Source: Anoplopoma fimbria (Eukaryota; Chordata; Actinopteri; Perciformes; Anoplopomatidae). Taken from it: 64,000 nucleotides of DNA. Under the pieces are notes generated by a model. That model saw only the letters and a list, made by a program, of their open reading frames with translations. It had not been told where the DNA came from and made no database searches. The position numbers were made by a program, and so were the translations under genes. Below are positions 1-54,948 of the stretch, piece after piece (the stretch's first letter is position 1; each line of letters starts with the position of its first letter). The DNA is taken from assembly GCF_027596085.1 (NCBI RefSeq), contig NC_072458.1, positions 19,008,988 to 19,072,987 of the forward strand, in the 5' to 3' direction.

Positions 1-237
1 CATGGCGTTTCCATCAACACCCCCCAAAATATGAACATTTTATCGAGGTCTTAATGTAGCCAACCTCGATTTTCACATCACAAGAGGCGCAATATGTGTT
101 AAAGGTGACACTCCTGATGGGATGCACACAAACACACGCCAACTGGCAAACTACAAGAGTGGAAAATGTTTTCTATTGGATGTAATTCAACATCTTTGTT
201 CATTCTTTAATATTTTAATTTTTTTTCCTCTTTCCAG
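1..237 (+). other. 3' part of an mfsd2a intron
   Basis: This non-coding stretch precedes the first visible mfsd2a exon. It ends in a good pyrimidine tract (about 212-235) and CAG at 235-237. I see no other feature in it. Confidence 0.8.
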
Positions 238-4375
<4,138 letters not shown>

Positions 4376-5449
4376 ATCATTTTATAGACCTTTGGACCAA
4401 TGGATTGGTCGACTGGCATTTTGCACTGGGCGGGACCAACTTACCAGGGCCTGTCGGATCAAACAAACACTGCCTCGTCCAATCACGCTGCTGCTGCTGC
4501 TGCTCCACGTCTACAAAGATTGATAGACTCAAAGTGTCATAATCGCTTCAGCCACACTGAGGCCTTTCTAAAATCAAACAAACATCCTCCACATTTGACA
4601 TTTACACAGCATGAAACTCACTCTCCTCTTTTGTTCCTTCAGATCTCAAAAGCCTTACTTTTTGTATAACATACTAATTTTGAGCACCTTTTTGAAAAGA
4701 ATCTTTATTTTTTATTTTTTAAAAGGTTGTCCTTGTCCTCAGTTGAAATTGCACTAAACCATGAACTGTGATGGGAGCATGTATTGTCGGTGCTGCCATT
4801 ACTGGCACTACAGTTTGTTTACTCGTACATACCGCACGGAGCATAAACGACCTTGAGCACTGCGCTAAAGACGACTTTATAGTTCTGAGATGTGAAACAT
4901 CGGGAGAAACTTTTAACAGTCATAATGCCTTAATATTCAGAACTGACAAAATGATAACGTGTGTCAATCACTTGCTCTTGATTCATTGCCTTGGTGTGTA
5001 TGTTTGGACATGTTTAAATGAGTTTTGTAACTTTACAATTAATCCTCATAGTTAAGTGTTTGTTTGCATCTCATTCCCATCCCACTGACGGCTTCTTCTT
5101 TTATAATTTTTTAAAAGAAGCCATCATAATGTGATGTTTGAACTTGTGGCCAGACAGAAACAGCTTAAGAGCTTGTTTTCGTTCCCCACCAAAGTACCGA
5201 AACCACTACAATAGTAAAAGCAGTTAGCTTGCAATTACATTACTTACACTATCTTATTTATAGGACAGCTACTGAAGATTGGGAAAAGCTTTTCTTTTTT
5301 GTAAACGCTTTAATTTCCTTAATACTGAGCAGAATGGCATTCACAGCCGGTACTGATTTAGTTATATCATTATTTAAATATTTATTAGTTTATTGATTTT
5401 ACTGCTTTGGAATTTATGTTTGCTGGAAAGTCTTGCTTCTTGCAGTATT

Positions 5450-5569
<120 letters not shown>

Positions 5570-6191
5570 ATTGGAAGATGGGGGAGAGAACTTGTGTGTT
5601 TTTTTTTTTTTTTTTTTTTTTTGAATGTTTGTTTTTCTTTGTGTATATGTGTGTTTAATGAAGGAGCAACCAGGATGGGTTGTGATCATCTCAGTCCCTG
5701 TCATGAGGGTGTGGCTTGACGTATTTTCTATCCATTGATATGGAAATGTGTACATACTGTCTTATATGTTATACGTACTGTACATCTTCGACGTGTTATT
5801 TCCGCCGGTTTGAAAATGTTCATATTTCAGTCACTTTTTTTGTTTTGTCTTTTTCTCCTTTAGAGGTTCTTTTTATCTCTAGCAGCAGATACTTGAAATG
5901 TCTAAACGGTGCCATTTTCAATTTAACATGCAGTAAATCTCCACATGTTTTATTTTGCCAGTGTTTTGTCTTTAATGGATCTGTTGCTAAACTTCCCTCG
6001 TGACTCTTGAGGCTGTAGCCAAATGTGTGAGCTTTAATCCCAAAGGGACACACAGAAGCCTTGTGTACATGTCTGCTGTGCATATGTATATATTGTATGT
6101 AAAACTGTAAATATCTTTGATATTTGTGGCTGTGAAATGAACCCATGAACACTTTACTGTAATGTAGTCATTTAAAGAAAAATGTTTTGTT

Positions 6192-6197
6192 AATAAA
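6192..6197 (+). terminator. mfsd2a: mfsd2a polyadenylation signal AATAAA
   Basis: Canonical hexamer, 1.8 kb after the stop codon and before sequence that looks intergenic. Confidence 0.6.
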
Positions 6198-6689
6198 TAC
6201 TAATTGAGAAGTGTACTGTGAACAAGTTAACATTTATTTTATTGAAGCAAAAAACAAGACAAGAAAAAAAACAGAGATTTTTAACGTCTGTACTCGTATA
6301 CCACACATGTATCATGTGGATGATTAGCTGTAAACCAATGCCCAGTAAAGATATAATGATATATATATTTTAGTGGCTTGTATCTATCTTTATAACTGTC
6401 GTCAAAGGCGCCTGGAACAGGTTGTGAGAGCAGCAACAATCATTATTAAATGAGCTGGTTCAAAAACATGAAAAGTCATGTTGAAGTAGATAAATGCGGC
6501 TAGCTTGGAAAAATAATGAATCAAACATGGCATGAGGTGGAATATTTCATAGCTTTTAGCTCAACTGCACTGACTTTTGCTGTAACTTCAGATCCATTTA
6601 CACATTGTACATTATTCGTGGTGAACTACTGCCATCTAGTGTCTGAGTTTTGCAAATTAAACTACTTATTGCTTTTGTTCCTATTTTCA

Positions 6690-6940
6690 GCTGTATCTAT
6701 TGTACATACAGACATATTTTTTATTATTATTTATCTGTTATTTATCTAGCACATTGCACTGCACCTTTAATGCTTCTTTTGCACTTCTGGTTAGATGCTT
6801 AAACTACATTTCGTTGTCCTAGTACTTGTACTCTGTGCAATGACAATAAAGTTGAATTACATTACATTACATTACAGTCATTTAGCAGACGCTTTTATCC
6901 AAAGCGATTTACAGGAATCTAATCTAATCTAATCTAATAT
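6690..6940 (+). mobile_element. LINE/SINE-like 3' tail with a nested SINE fragment
   Basis: The stretch ending TGTGCAATGACAATAAAGTT (to about 6854) is a 3' tail I recall from many fish genomes. It normally runs into (TCTAA)n. Here the tail is interrupted by (ATTAC)n plus the CATTTAGCAGACGCTTTTAT core (6856-6913), the same SINE family as at 3066-3352, before (TCTAA)n resumes at about 6917-6937. Left boundary uncertain. Confidence 0.55.
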
Positions 6941-6984
6941 CCCATCAAAATAAATTAAGAAAAAAGGGATGAATTATATATATA

Positions 6985-7215
6985 CAGTAGCAGTCAAAAT
7001 GTTTGGACACACCTTCTCATTCAACTACTTTGAAGAATCTAAAATATAAAACATATTCTGGTTTGTTGAGCATTTGTTTGTTTACTACTTAATTCCATAT
7101 GTGTTCCTTCATAGTTTGGATGTCTTCAATATTAATCTACAATGTAGAAAAAAATAAAAATAAAAATAAAGAAAAACCATTGAATGAGAATGTGTGTCCA
7201 AACTTTTGACTGGTA

Positions 7216-7218
<3 letters not shown>
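6985..7218 (+). mobile_element. Palindromic MITE with TA target sites (copy 1)
   Basis: The left end CAGTAGCAGTCAAAATGTTT and the right end AAACTTTTGACTGGTACTG are inverted repeats of roughly 30 bp. TA dinucleotides sit directly outside both ends, as for Tc1/mariner-type elements. There is no transposase ORF, so it is non-autonomous. It is a sibling of the element at 9641-9861. Confidence 0.8.
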
Positions 7219-7269
<51 letters not shown>

Positions 7270-7335
7270 TTATATATTTATTTATAATATTTATTTATTA
7301 TTTTATTTATATATATATATTTATATATATATATA
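7219..7335 (+). repeat. (TA)n/(TTTA)n AT-rich tract
   Basis: Simple AT repeat adjoining the right end of the MITE copy 1. Confidence 0.9.
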
Positions 7336-7610
7336 ATTTAAATCATGACTAATTGGAGCCATGATCTTATATAAATTGTCTGAGGTATTGGGCTGTGGTT
7401 TTAGATGTTATAGTGAGTGGGGTTAATGTCTTGGTTTTTTTTGTGCATTTTTTAAGCCCCTCATTGTGTCATTGTCTTCACAGTACATATTATAAATGTT
7501 ATTATCATAACTATGAGGTCTCACTGTTTTATTTTGATGACAACATAAAGACAGTTTGTGTAAATACAGTAAAAAAAAAACTGATTGTGCTTTTATTTTG
7601 AAGTACGAAC
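7336..7610 (+). other. Intergenic AT-rich sequence before inip
   Basis: Nothing recognisable was seen between the AT tract and the inip promoter motif. Confidence 0.5.
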
Positions 7611-7616
7611 AATGAC

Positions 7617-7626
7617 ACCGGAAGTG
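7617..7626 (+). promoter_or_regulatory. ETS-type promoter motif upstream of inip
   Basis: ACCGGAAGTG is a near-ideal GABPA/ELF-type ETS site, common near TATA-less housekeeping start sites. It lies 105 bases before the inip start codon. The role is inferred. Confidence 0.45.
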
Positions 7627-7730
7627 AGTACGCTCTGTTAGCCTTGAGCAGCTAGCATAAAGAAAACACCTAGCTAAACGTCCGCTTCTGCTCCAAATCT
7701 GTCATTAATCAACAAAAAAAAAAAGCTAGC

Positions 7731-8027
7731 ATGGATGCTAACCCTCCGGCGCAGAGCAGGACGCGCGTTGCCATCCTCGCCGAGCTGGACAGGGAGAAGC
7801 GGCGGCTGCTGCAAAGCGTGCGCGGCCCCGGAACCAACGTCGCGCTCTCGTTCCGACCCGGACCGAAAGAGGTGAGGGACAGCGCGGAGCAGCAGCACGT
7901 CGCAGCGCAGCAGGAGGCCGCTCTGCAGCACGCACACGGACACTCGTCGGGTTTCTTCGTCACGCAGGACTCCGCGTTCGGGAACCTCATCCTCCCGGTG
8001 ATCCCGAGGCTGGAGCCCGACGTCTGA
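7731..8027 (+). CDS. inip: SOSS complex subunit C (INTS3- and NABP-interacting protein), single exon
   Basis: A 98-codon uninterrupted frame starts MDANPPAQSRTRVAILAELD and contains RVAILAELDREKRRLL, EQQHVAAQQEAALQHAH and HSSGFFVTQDSAFGNLILPV, ending RLEPDV. These match vertebrate INIP/SOSS-C at essentially full length (about 104 aa in human). INIP joins INTS3 and an OB-fold single-strand DNA-binding protein (NABP1/2) in the SOSS complex, which acts in the nucleus in double-strand break signalling and repair. The frame is intact and GC-rich against AT-rich surroundings. An ETS motif lies upstream and AATAAA lies 54 bp after the stop. Mammalian INIP is multi-exonic, so the lack of introns suggests a retrogene or intron loss. 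The human locus is not next to YARS1. This could be the only inip of the species or a second copy. Confidence 0.9.
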   Translation: MDANPPAQSRTRVAILAELDREKRRLLQSVRGPGTNVALSFRPGPKEVRDSAEQQHVAAQQEAALQHAHGHSSGFFVTQDSAFGNLILPVIPRLEPDV

Positions 8028-8080
8028 GTCCGAAACCCGCGGAGGAAACAGACTGAGCAGTGTCTGCCTGGGTGGACATG

Positions 8081-8086
8081 AATAAA
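8081..8086 (+). terminator. inip: inip polyadenylation signal AATAAA
   Basis: Canonical hexamer 54 bases beyond the TGA. Further AATAAA copies recur in the tandem units that follow. Confidence 0.5.
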
Positions 8087-8093
8087 AGACACG

Positions 8094-8770
8094 CCACATT
8101 TAAATGACTGTGTTACATGTGATCCTATTTATATTTGTTTTTGTCTTGTTATGGACTTTAATGGTGATTTAAGCATCAAAAACAGAATAAAAAGACATTT
8201 TTTTATTTTTTTTTTAAAGAAACTGCATGTCAGGAGGAAATAATTGTTGTAAAGTAATAATAATAATATTAATCTTTATTTATAGAGCACATTTCATACA
8301 GACTAGCTCAAAGTGCTGTACTTTTGAAAAAAGTTAAAGATAAAAATAGATAAGATAAATGAATAAAAAACTGAAAACCCCACATTTAAAAGATTGCGTT
8401 ACATGTAATCATTTATTTTTATTTATTCTTTTAGTTTTTTTGTCTTGTTATGAACTTTTAATGGTGATTTAAGCATCAAAAACAGAATAAAAAGACATTT
8501 GTTTCTTTTTAAAGAAACTGCATGTCAGGAGGAAATAATTGTTGTAAAGTAATAATAATAATCTTTATTTATATAGCACATTTCATACAGACTAAGTAGC
8601 TCAAAGTGCTGTACTTTTGAAAAGTAAAAGATAAAAATAGATAAGATAACTAAATAAAAAATAGAAACCCCACATTTAAATGATTGCGTTACATGTAATC
8701 CTATTTTTATTTTATTTGTCTTGTTATGAACTTTAATGGTGATTTAGGCATCAAAAACAGAATAAAAAGA
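8094..8770 (+). repeat. Tandem repeat, ~290-bp unit, 2.3 copies, downstream of inip
   Basis: Units begin at the CCACATTTAAA motif at 8094, 8380 and 8670 (spacing 286 and 290). Each carries TTACATGT, TTAATGGTGATTTA and CATCAAAAACAGAATAAAAAG. The first two also carry AAACTGCATGTCAGGAGG and the CTTTATTTATA..GCACATTTCA / CTCAAAGTGCTGTAC segment known from many fish repeats. The third copy stops at 8770, where a MITE end begins. Confidence 0.85.
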
Positions 8771-8790
8771 CAAACTTTTGACTGGTACTG
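8771..8790 (+). mobile_element. Solo MITE terminal end
   Basis: CAAACTTTTGACTGGTACTG followed by TA is identical to the right end of the MITEs at 6985-7218 and 9641-9861. No body or left end is present. Confidence 0.75.
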
Positions 8791-9160
8791 TATAACAGTG
8801 TCAATTAAGTATATTTAATTATGTGCAACTGCAAAACTTTTGCAAACACACAATATAATCTAAGGTGGGTCCTTGCATTACTGCATACCCTTCATGCCTT
8901 TTAAAAGAACAAAATGTAGTTTTAATACTGTCCTTACATGATGTGATCATTAACAGTCATAATAATGGAGCCCAGATGTGCTGATTGGGTACCCGGATGA
9001 ATATGTTACCTGTATTATGTGTGTTTTTAGGGGGGATTTAAAGGTGTCAATTTATATAAACAAATGCAAAAGGTTCCCAAGGGGCCCGACAACAATAATC
9101 AATCAATAATAACAACACAATACCCGCACAATAACCAGGGTTTGCCTCTCAATCATGAGC
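8791..9160 (+). other. Intergenic sequence upstream of yars1
   Basis: I see no gene or recognisable repeat here. GC content rises towards the yars1 promoter. Confidence 0.5.
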
Positions 9161-9167
9161 GCTCTGC

Positions 9168-9221
9168 ACTCTGCGCTCGATTGCTTCCGCCTGGAGGAGG
9201 GAAAGCAATCGAGCGCAGAGT
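9168..9221 (+). promoter_or_regulatory. Perfect 19-bp inverted repeat at the yars1 promoter
   Basis: The left arm 9168-9186 (ACTCTGCGCTCGATTGCTT) is exactly complementary in reverse to 9203-9221, with a 16-base spacer. The arm/spacer junction holds GCTTCCGCC, an ETS-like site on the minus strand. It lies about 80 bases before the donor of the probable non-coding first exon. Confidence 0.7.
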
Positions 9222-9300
9222 TGTAGCGAACGCTGATGCAACACACTGACAGCAGGTCTTATTCACCCGCGTCTCACCGGCACAAGACACCGCTTCTGAG
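9220..9300 (+). other. yars1: Probable non-coding first exon of yars1
   Basis: A GC-richer stretch ends CTTCTGAG|GTGAGT, a strong donor at 9301. The acceptor CTCAG at 10254-10258 precedes the start codon by 13 bases, so a 958-base intron in the 5' UTR is likely. The transcription start is not determined; the left edge is approximate. Confidence 0.5.
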
Positions 9301-9528
9301 GTGAGTCAGCAGGCTGTACAGTATGTCTAAAGGGTAAACTGCTTTTATACCACATAACCTGAAAATATAGAAACCAAAACGGTTGTAGTTTTTACCAGAA
9401 ACCACACAGAAGCTAGGTTTCGTTAGCTGCACATGGGTGTGTTGCTAACTAGCCAGGAAGCTCTAGATGGCTTTTTACATTCATTATAAGGGGTGACGTC
9501 ATATATTATCTTAATGTTGACTGAATGG

Positions 9529-9529
<1 letters not shown>

Positions 9530-9594
<65 letters not shown>

Positions 9595-9640
9595 AATATA
9601 TATATATAATATATATATATATATATTATATATAAATATA
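9530..9640 (+). repeat. (TA)n tract left of MITE copy 2
   Basis: Near-pure TA with TAA/AAT interruptions, directly adjoining the element at 9641. Confidence 0.9.
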
Positions 9641-9861
9641 CAGTACCAGTCAAAAGTTTGGACACATCTTCTCATTCAACTACTTTGAAGAATCTAAAAT
9701 ATAAAACATATTCTGGTTTGTTGAGCATTTGTTTGTTTACCACATAATTCCATATGTGTTCCTTCATAGTTTGGATGTCTTCAATATTAATCTACAATGT
9801 AGGAAAAAATAAAGAAAAACCATTGAATGAGAAGGTGTGTCCAAACTTTTGACTGGTACTG
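9641..9861 (+). mobile_element. Palindromic MITE with TA target sites (copy 2)
   Basis: The ends CAGTACCAGTCAAAAGTTTG and CAAACTTTTGACTGGTACTG are perfect inverted copies. The interior is nearly identical to copy 1, which has an extra AAAATAAAAAT-type insertion. It sits in the probable 5' UTR intron of yars1, between two (TA)n tracts. Confidence 0.85.
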
Positions 9862-9905
<44 letters not shown>

Positions 9906-9908
9906 ATT

Positions 9909-9939
<31 letters not shown>

Positions 9940-9952
9940 TATATAATATATT

Positions 9953-9985
<33 letters not shown>

Positions 9986-9995
9986 AATATATATT

Positions 9996-10036
<41 letters not shown>
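9862..10036 (+). repeat. (TA)n/(TATTTA)n tract right of MITE copy 2
   Basis: Long AT-only repeat with irregular TTTA interruptions. Confidence 0.92.
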
Positions 10037-10271
10037 TTCCATAAAAGTATGGATTTCATAGTAAAACATAGATGAATTCTTGCTGTTTGTTATATGTTTT
10101 TGGTGGAAGTAGATTTTTTATGGATAACAGCCATATCAGTTGTGATCTCCTTGTCTGTGGTTAAGATCAACATGAAACTGAAAGTGATTTAACATTTATG
10201 CTCTTGAAGCTGCTGCCATTGATTCATAATGTGCTTAAACTCCCATCTTCCTCCTCAGAAGACTCTGCACC

Positions 10272-15638
<5,367 letters not shown>

Positions 15639-15836
15639 ATGCATCACATCACACCTCTGAAGCTGCTCCCGCCGGCCACATCACCACTACAATACCTTCA
15701 TCAACAAAAATCACCATGGCAACAACAGTCATACTTGATCTGGAGGGTTTTTCTGGAGAATTATGGGACATTGATGCCAAAAGTCTCTTTGGACAGGCTG
15801 TGACACATTCTATTACCTTGCTTTTAACTCTATTAG

Positions 15837-15842
15837 AATAAA
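15837..15842 (+). terminator. yars1: yars1 polyadenylation signal AATAAA
   Basis: Canonical hexamer about 200 bases after the stop codon. A further AATAAA near 16349 could serve a longer form. Confidence 0.6.
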
Positions 15843-16474
15843 TACGGTGTTTAATGTAATTCTTGAAAGTGTACGACACAAATTCTTCAACTTATAAACA
15901 TATGATTCATTACGTTTTCTTTTTTTTTTTTTTACCTCTGTTGTATGTTGTTCTTTACACACTTAAATATACAAATACAATACGAGTTTTGCAGAAGAGA
16001 CATATTGTTACTCATAATGAAGGGTTGGGGTTAATTAATCAAATGTCTCAGTATTGGTTCCTGGAAATAGCTGATAAGGAATCTCAGGTTTTTAAAAAGG
16101 GAATTCATGTGTCAGTACTTTTCTGGGTTGAAATTGCCTTCATGTGAACTTCAGGGCATCTACCAAACCTGATGAATGAAAAATGTTTTATGGGTTTCAG
16201 ACATCAGATATCTGTATTTAAAAAAAAAAAAAAAAATCAACATACCATATATTATAATACATAGGACGGGTGCTTTGGGGGAAGTGTACAGAAATCAATA
16301 TCTGGACATTAACTGTCATATCATCATGATGCATCAGCTCTAACATGAAATAAACGCTGGTTGAATTCTGTGGTCTGCAGATATGAAATGGGTTTGTGTT
16401 GGTTGAGAGATACTCTTATGTTGAGGTGTCTGTTTGCACCTCATCTTTAAAGAAAGACAACAGGAAACACAATT

Positions 16475-18065
16475 TTAATACATTTAAATTTTATTTATAG
16501 AAGTAATAACTGTACATAATTCTTTATAATCATCAAGACGTAAATTTTGACCCTTTACGAAGAGCCAGTATAATTCACTCTCCGATGATTTTGCTGGGGG
16601 AAAGCATTTTGTGCAAATAGTGATGAGCTGGATTTGTCATCAAAAAGGTTTGGGCTAAAGATTTAGATGCATAACATTTAATAAAAAAACACACTGACTT
16701 CATATTAAGTCTACTCCAGTGTATCAATCATCCAGGGCCAATCACATCCATTGCCCTTTAGAGTGGTTTATCAGATGAAATAGATTATCAAATATTTCAT
16801 ATTTGGTAGGAAAAGGTGACTGACAGTGCTACAAGTGGAAACAACCACACATAAATAAATAGGATGCTTGTGTTACTGTTGTGCTAAAAGATTTCTCAGA
16901 ATGTCTTGTTCGTTACTAAACCCAAGAGGGATTATGCAGATTTTTGTAAAAGCAGCTAATTGACATTTTAACAGTCGCTGTTATCAGATGCTCTTAAGAG
17001 TTATGTCTTAATGGTTTATCATCCTCATATAGCATCCCTTTTTCTCACATAATATCCCGGATATATATCCACACAGTGAAAAGCAGAACTGAAACTGAAT
17101 GTTGCTCTGTGTTTTTACTCCGATCTTTAAGCCAAGAAGGTGATAAAATGCTGTTTCGTCATGTAACAGATGCCATTTTTCTGACAACTTCTTAAGTGTT
17201 TACTATAATACAACAGGGAAAAAAAGACTTAACAGACAGTAAACCTCTGTACAGAAATGCTTTATCAAGACAAATCCTTTCCTCTTGAGCTGCAGTGACC
17301 ACTACCTAAATCTACCTCTGGGAGGCGATCTCACACAAGCCAAATATTTACAGTTCAGCCAATGTACACCATTTCATCCTGAGGGGCCTTAATGAGAGAT
17401 AAACTATAGCTTAGAAAAATACTCCGGAATAAAGCTTTTATAAGAAATTGGGAGCGACACATTTTTTTTTGCATAAATATGTAGGAAGGCCATTACAGGC
17501 TAAGGCTTTTGGAGAAGACTTAACACAAAAAAACACTCTTGATAGTTGAGTTAAACAGTCTCTCAGTAATGTCAGTCCTTTGCTGTGAGTTGTCTTTTTT
17601 CTTGCTTGTAGTTTTTGCTTGATCCTCTGGCATGAGCCTGGTACAATGTTTGTTCAAAACAGCGTTTCAATTGTGTCCGCCGTCACTCTCGTAGCTGAAG
17701 GGTGGAACACAACACGAGGTTAAACATGATGGCATCAACGTAATACAGTTACAGGAACACACTTAATGAGTGTTCTGTCCTAATCTAATTCAGTCACTGG
17801 GGCATGATCATGAGCTTTGGGTCAAGGCTGATTGAAGCACACGCTTGCACGTTTGACTGGAGAAAGCTGAAGGCAAGCTAGCAGCTTTGTGTTTGTGTTC
17901 ATGTGGAAGGTTGCTTCTTGTGTGCAGCTTTCTCTTGTTGGTATGGACAGCTTAAAAAATATGCTGTTTAAGGGTATGTGAAACTGCTTAGCTGTACAAG
18001 ATCATGGTAATGCTGGAATTAGCATTTTTGCTTTTTCATGACAAGATAGTAGCTATTGATTTATG
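16475..18065 (-). other. nhsl3: nhsl3 3' UTR
   Basis: About 1.6 kb follows the nhsl3 stop. The first strong minus-strand AATAAA (TTTATT on plus, near 16490) would end the transcript about 0.6 kb from the yars1 poly(A) signal, in tail-to-tail arrangement. The extent is inferred from the hexamer. Confidence 0.5.
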
Positions 18066-52609
<34,544 letters not shown>

Positions 52610-53104
52610 CCTGGAGGTTGGTCCTGAGAGCTGAGGCCCGGTGCCTCCACCCGGATCAATGTGTCTTCTATCGGGAACAAGTCAAAGGATCTGAAACCTC
52701 TGTGCTCTCCAGGGTTTGATGACCCTCTTTGGCCTCACTCAGTGTCTCTGTTTTTTTTCCTGTCTGTCACCACCTGGGACAACAATGAGATCAGCATGAT
52801 GAGAGAGAGAGAGAATGACGGCGAGATGGAAAGACCCAGTGGGAGGACAGAGTGACATGACAAAGCAAGAACAAGATGGAAAAAAAGAGCAGATTAATTG
52901 GGTTATTACAAAATGAAAAGAAACAAAAATTAATCAGAATAAATACAAGCCTAACTGTTTACGATGTAATGTAAGAGCATTCACAATTTGTCCTGTAAAA
53001 GTTTTCCCTTCACTCGTCCACCCCCCACTCCCTCTTTTTCTATTCTCTCATTTTTGTGCATGTAGAGGAGAAGCCCCAGGGAGGCGAGCTGGACCTCTGC
53101 AGAG

Positions 53105-53108
<4 letters not shown>

Positions 53109-53196
<88 letters not shown>

Positions 53197-53217
53197 GTGT
53201 GTGTGTGTGTGTGTGTG
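53109..53217 (+). repeat. (GT)n microsatellite
   Basis: About 53 units with one TTG interruption. Confidence 0.96.
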
Positions 53218-53535
53218 ACATGTGGTTCACATCAGCAGAAAGGTGTACTGTATGGGCGAGTTGGAGAAGAGAAAGAAGTTCAATTCAATAAAACTAGCAG
53301 TGGAAAAAAACAACTTGCATACTTTTGACTTCATAAAGACACATTTTTTTTAAACTGTGATGAAAACATGCACTTCATCTGCTTCCTCTGAGTCACAGTA
53401 ACAAACTATTCAACTGATTTGCTGTAAAATAGTCAAAAAAAGGTAAAGAACTGTAAAGAACTTACTCTGCGAGCGTGCGGTCCTCTCCTACGATCCCCTC
53501 TTTTCTCTCAGCCTGAGAAACAGTTTTGCGGAGCA

Positions 53536-53653
<118 letters not shown>

Positions 53654-54283
53654 CAGCAGAGTGAATGAAGCTCCATGCTCTCCGAGTCCCTCCCTCTGTA
53701 TGAGAGCCAGCCTCTCCTCCCACCTCTCACAGTGATGTTAGGAGTTAGCCTCACCATTCCAGTGCTAGTTGCTTCTCCTTAAGTTCCAAACAGTTTACAT
53801 TTTTAACATTTTACCTTCAGTATTGAGTCTTTTCACTTGAAGTGTTAGTGGTTTCTTGTCCTGCTGTTTGTCTTTTCCTCCTAGCCTCCTTTCCGGGGAT
53901 CAGGTGACGTCATCCCAGTCTCCCTCATGAGGGGAACCCCTGGGTCAAGAAGCATCACGGCAGCTAGGAAAGAAAAATACACACCTTGGACCAGTGTATC
54001 CATAGAGAGATAAATCACTGTCTGAGCCAAAAAATACAAGACAGAACGCTTGGCTGTAGCTTTCACAGAGAAGACTGGTGATTTTTTTTCAAAAGAGAGA
54101 TCTTAAAAAAAGGAAATCTGATGACAAAGTTCCCAGAGAAACCACGCAGCTGTCCAGTGTTGGACGGTGGCCTGGCAAAGGTGAAGAAGGTTCAGCAGGT
54201 TTTTTCTTCCTGCAGATAAGAGGGAGGGGCTCATTCCTGTCACTGTGCAGCCAGGAGGAAACACGATACCCCTTGTTAAACAT

Positions 54284-54388
<105 letters not shown>

Positions 54389-54919
54389 TATCAGACAGAC
54401 AGGTGAGGCGAGTCTCAAGGGGCCAGTTACCTCTTGAGTCTTGTCCAGTTGTACCTCAACATAACAAGCTCCACCAGTGACCTCTGAAGTGAGTTTCAAA
54501 TTGCTCTACGGTGGGGAACAGAAAAGCTGACATCACTGTGTGTGGGTGGGATGGGTGGGGGGGGTGTGTGGGGGGGGGGGACGACACTTGTCAGAAGTGG
54601 TGAGTGTATGTGTGTGTGTGTGTGTTGCGGGACTGGCTCATCTGGTTTGAATGTGGAGGAGAACCACTGGGATAATGACAGCGAAGCAGGAGTTGGAGGA
54701 TGAGGAAGTGGTGTCACCGCCTTAGGAGGAAAAACTGTAACACGCCTCTGACTTCAGTCTACAAAATGATTTACAACCTAACGGTATAATCTGTCTATGT
54801 CCATGGAAGAGCACAGTATCTCTGTGTAATATTGTACAAATAATACAGGAGGAAACCCCATAAAGTCATGGTTACAGTGATCAACAATCAAAACCACTGG
54901 GAGAGAATGCTGTTTAAAT

Positions 54920-54948
54920 AACATTGTAAGTTGACAACTTACAATGTT
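54920..54948 (+). repeat. 29-bp palindrome with one central base
   Basis: AACATTGTAAGTTG (54920-54933), central A, then the exact reverse complement (54935-54948). Confidence 0.9.

Noticed and set aside
7674..8099. Two minus-strand frames of 127-141 codons overlapping inip
   Set aside because: They are shadows of the GC-rich inip coding sequence with Arg/Cys-rich, non-family translations.
15863..16147. 94-codon plus-strand frame after yars1
   Set aside because: It lies downstream of the yars1 stop and poly(A) signal in AT-rich DNA, with no family similarity.
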